NCBI RefSeq assembly: GCF_024124745.1
Contig: NZ_JAMXRU010000017.1
Coordinates: 1-40,386 of the forward strand
Source of the DNA: Aeromicrobium sp. CnD17-E
GTDB lineage: Bacteria > Actinomycetota > Actinomycetes > Propionibacteriales > Nocardioidaceae
Direction: 5' to 3'
DNA: 40,386 nt
Below are positions 39,156-40,386 of this stretch, in pieces (position 1 is the stretch's first letter; each line of letters starts with the position of its first letter). The translations under genes were made by a program, and so were the position numbers. Below the pieces are notes generated by a model. That model was given only the letters and a program-made list of their open reading frames with translations. It made no database searches and was not told the origin of the DNA.

Positions 39156-40121
39156 TCAACCATCGTACGCCGCAAGGGCTGAACGGGCGGTGTCCAGGAC
39201 CTGTACGCGGAGTGTGGCGGGCTCGACCACGTGGACGGTGCCACCGTTGCGCAGCACGAGTCGACGCAGCCACGCCTCGTCGCCACCGTACAACCGGACG
39301 CGACGTCGGCCGTCGACGTCGCCCAGCTCCTCGACGGTGTAGTACTCGGTGAGCCAGTGCGCGGCGGGGTCGAGGTCGAGGACGGCGGAGGGGGTCTGCT
39401 CGCCGACCTCGAAGAGGTCGTCGCCCAGGTCGCGCGACGTCGTGTCGTGCCGCTGGGCGAGCCGGCCGGTGTCGGCGGCACGCACGACGCGGTCGAGGCG
39501 GAAGAAGCGCACGTCGTCGGCGCGCAGGCAGTACGCCTCGAGGTAGGTGTGGCCCTGTCGCGTGAAGAGCCGCTGCGGGTCCACCTCGCGCGTGGTGACG
39601 TCGTCGCGGGAGTCGGTGGCGTAGTCGATCTCGAGGCGGTGCCCGTCGGCGAGCGCCGCGGCCACGGTGTCGCGCACGGCCGGGTCGACGTCGGCGACGT
39701 GCACGTCGACCGCCTCGACGGCGCCCTCGGCGGCCACCGCCGTCTCGAGCTTCGCGAGCGCCGCGTCGACGATGGGCAGCTGCGACCCCGACGCCGACGC
39801 CCGCAGGGTGCGCAGGGCAGCCACGAGCGCGACGCCCTCGTCGGCCGTGAGCCGCAGGGGCCGGCTGAGGAACTCCGCGTCGCGGATGTGGATGACGTCG
39901 TCGACCTCCAGCGCCGCGAGGTCGACGTCGATCAGCTCGCCGGCGTACTCCCCCACGCCCGTGAACATGAGCAGGCGCAGGTCGTCGCGGATCTGCTTGG
40001 GCGTCACCCCGAACTCGCGGGCCACCTCGCGCACGGGCACGCCGTCGTTGCCCTGCAGGTACGGCACGAGCGCCAGCATCCGCACGACCTGCTGCGCGGA
40101 ACGGTTCGCGGGCCGCGTCAC
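39156..40121 (-). CDS. pafC: WYL-domain transcriptional regulator PafC
   Basis: A 321-residue partner of PafB; together they form the DNA-damage-responsive activator of LexA/RecA-independent repair genes in mycobacteria. The N-terminal winged helix is SAQQVVRMLALVPYLQG, VREVAREFGVTPKQIRDDLRLL, and the WYL domain (about residues 145-230) has LEIDYATDS, REVDPQRLFTRQGHTYLEAYC and VRFFRLDRV. The C-terminal extension ends in TARSALAAYDG. GTG 40121 overlaps the pafB stop by 4 nt (GTGA). Downstream come tatA and tatC, the conserved actinobacterial order. Confidence 0.95.
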   Translation of the reverse strand: MTRPANRSAQQVVRMLALVPYLQGNDGVPVREVAREFGVTPKQIRDDLRLLMFTGVGEYAGELIDVDLAALEVDDVIHIRDAEFLSRPLRLTADEGVALVAALRTLRASASGSQLPIVDAALAKLETAVAAEGAVEAVDVHVADVDPAVRDTVAAALADGHRLEIDYATDSRDDVTTREVDPQRLFTRQGHTYLEAYCLRADDVRFFRLDRVVRAADTGRLAQRHDTTSRDLGDDLFEVGEQTPSAVLDLDPAAHWLTEYYTVEELGDVDGRRRVRLYGGDEAWLRRLVLRNGGTVHVVEPATLRVQVLDTARSALAAYDG

Positions 40122-40386
40122 GCGCCCACCGCCGAGCTCGACGGTCCGGTGTCGGCCAGAACCGCGCGCAGCCGGGCGACGACCTGGTCGCGCAGGTCGG
40201 GCGGGTCGAGCACGACGACGTCGGGCCCGTACGACGCGATCTCGGCCGCGAGGTCCCACCCGGTCGAGAACGGGACGACGAGCACGTCGCGGCCGTCGTC
40301 GCCGGTCTCCACGTGCGTGGCGGTCCGACGCAGCGCGTTGGCGCGCCGCTCGGCCACGCTCAGGCGCGCGGTGCGGTCGGCCGGAC
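40118..40386 (-). CDS. pafB: WYL-domain regulator PafB (3' part only)
   Basis: The last 89 or so codons of a gene whose 5' end lies beyond the right edge; the frame is open to base 40386. The visible end, RLSVAERRANALRRTATHVE, VLVVPFSTGWDLAAEIASYG, PDVVVLDPPDLRDQVVARLR, is the usual C-terminal extension of PafB. GTG 40357 is internal, not the start. It is coupled to pafC by a 4-nt overlap. Confidence 0.85.
   Translation of the reverse strand, partial: PADRTARLSVAERRANALRRTATHVETGDDGRDVLVVPFSTGWDLAAEIASYGPDVVVLDPPDLRDQVVARLRAVLADTGPSSSAVGA

Noticed and set aside
1..40386. CRISPR array, tRNA or rRNA genes, prophage or integrase genes
   Set aside because: No regularly spaced direct repeats, no recognisable tRNA/rRNA segments, and no transposase, integrase or phage structural genes were found by reading.

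Overview
The window is about 40 kb of very GC-rich chromosomal DNA from an actinobacterium, most plausibly of the Propionibacteriales (Nocardioides/Aeromicrobium type). The grounds are the lineage-marker genes rbpA, pafB-pafC, helY and a DUF222-HNH protein, the frequent GTG starts, and a uniform leaderless promoter signature: at about 20 genes a TANNNT-like -10 hexamer ends 6 or 7 nt before the start codon. No species can be named from the sequence alone. No tRNA, rRNA, CRISPR array, prophage or transposase was seen.

Layout. 0-4.7 kb: an ArsR-type regulator divergent from yciO and a hydrolase, an MFS exporter, an AlkA-type DNA glycosylase and a DUF1992 protein whose ribosome site lies inside a 14-bp hairpin. 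4.7-7.1 kb: glycerol uptake and phosphorylation (glpF-glpK). 7.1-9.1 kb: a GNAT enzyme and a DUF222-HNH nuclease-like protein. 9.1-9.5 kb: two nested inverted-repeat units that form the 3' end of an EamA transporter gene, which is divergent from an Lrp-type regulator. 11-12.5 kb: a PRISE-like short-chain dehydrogenase and a tiny membrane protein, followed by a 28-bp sequence at 12519-12546 that looks like a chromosomal dif site (XerC/XerD). 12.6-17.6 kb: a hydrolase, an unusual condensation-domain/GNAT fusion protein, and a short UvrA-like ATPase lacking the UvrB-binding domain. 17.6-18.35 kb: a gene-free mosaic of nested hairpins inside a larger inverted repeat. 18.4-23.8 kb: small membrane proteins, an MFS transporter, hydrolases, a metallo-hydrolase and a DUF606 transporter. 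23.8-25.4 kb: an XRE-type DNA-binding domain fused to a complete MurA-like enolpyruvyl transferase, with a 20-bp palindrome over its own promoter.

From 27.5 kb on the content is core actinobacterial: rbpA with a textbook SigR/SigH promoter (GGAAT-N18-GTT), the lnt-ppm1 lipoprotein acylation and polyprenol-mannose pair behind an M24 peptidase, a secreted M28 aminopeptidase, a hairpin array beside a decayed VOC gene, a stand-alone 5'-3' exonuclease, helY, a diacylglycerol-kinase-like lipid kinase, tatC, tatA, pafC and the 3' part of pafB, which runs off the right edge. This order parallels the Mycobacterium tuberculosis Rv2050-Rv2096c region, about half a chromosome from oriC, which agrees with a dif site in the window.

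The observations most worth a second look are the dif candidate, the XRE-MurA fusion with its self-overlapping operator, the condensation-GNAT fusion, the hairpin arrays, and the hairpin hiding the DUF1992 ribosome site.
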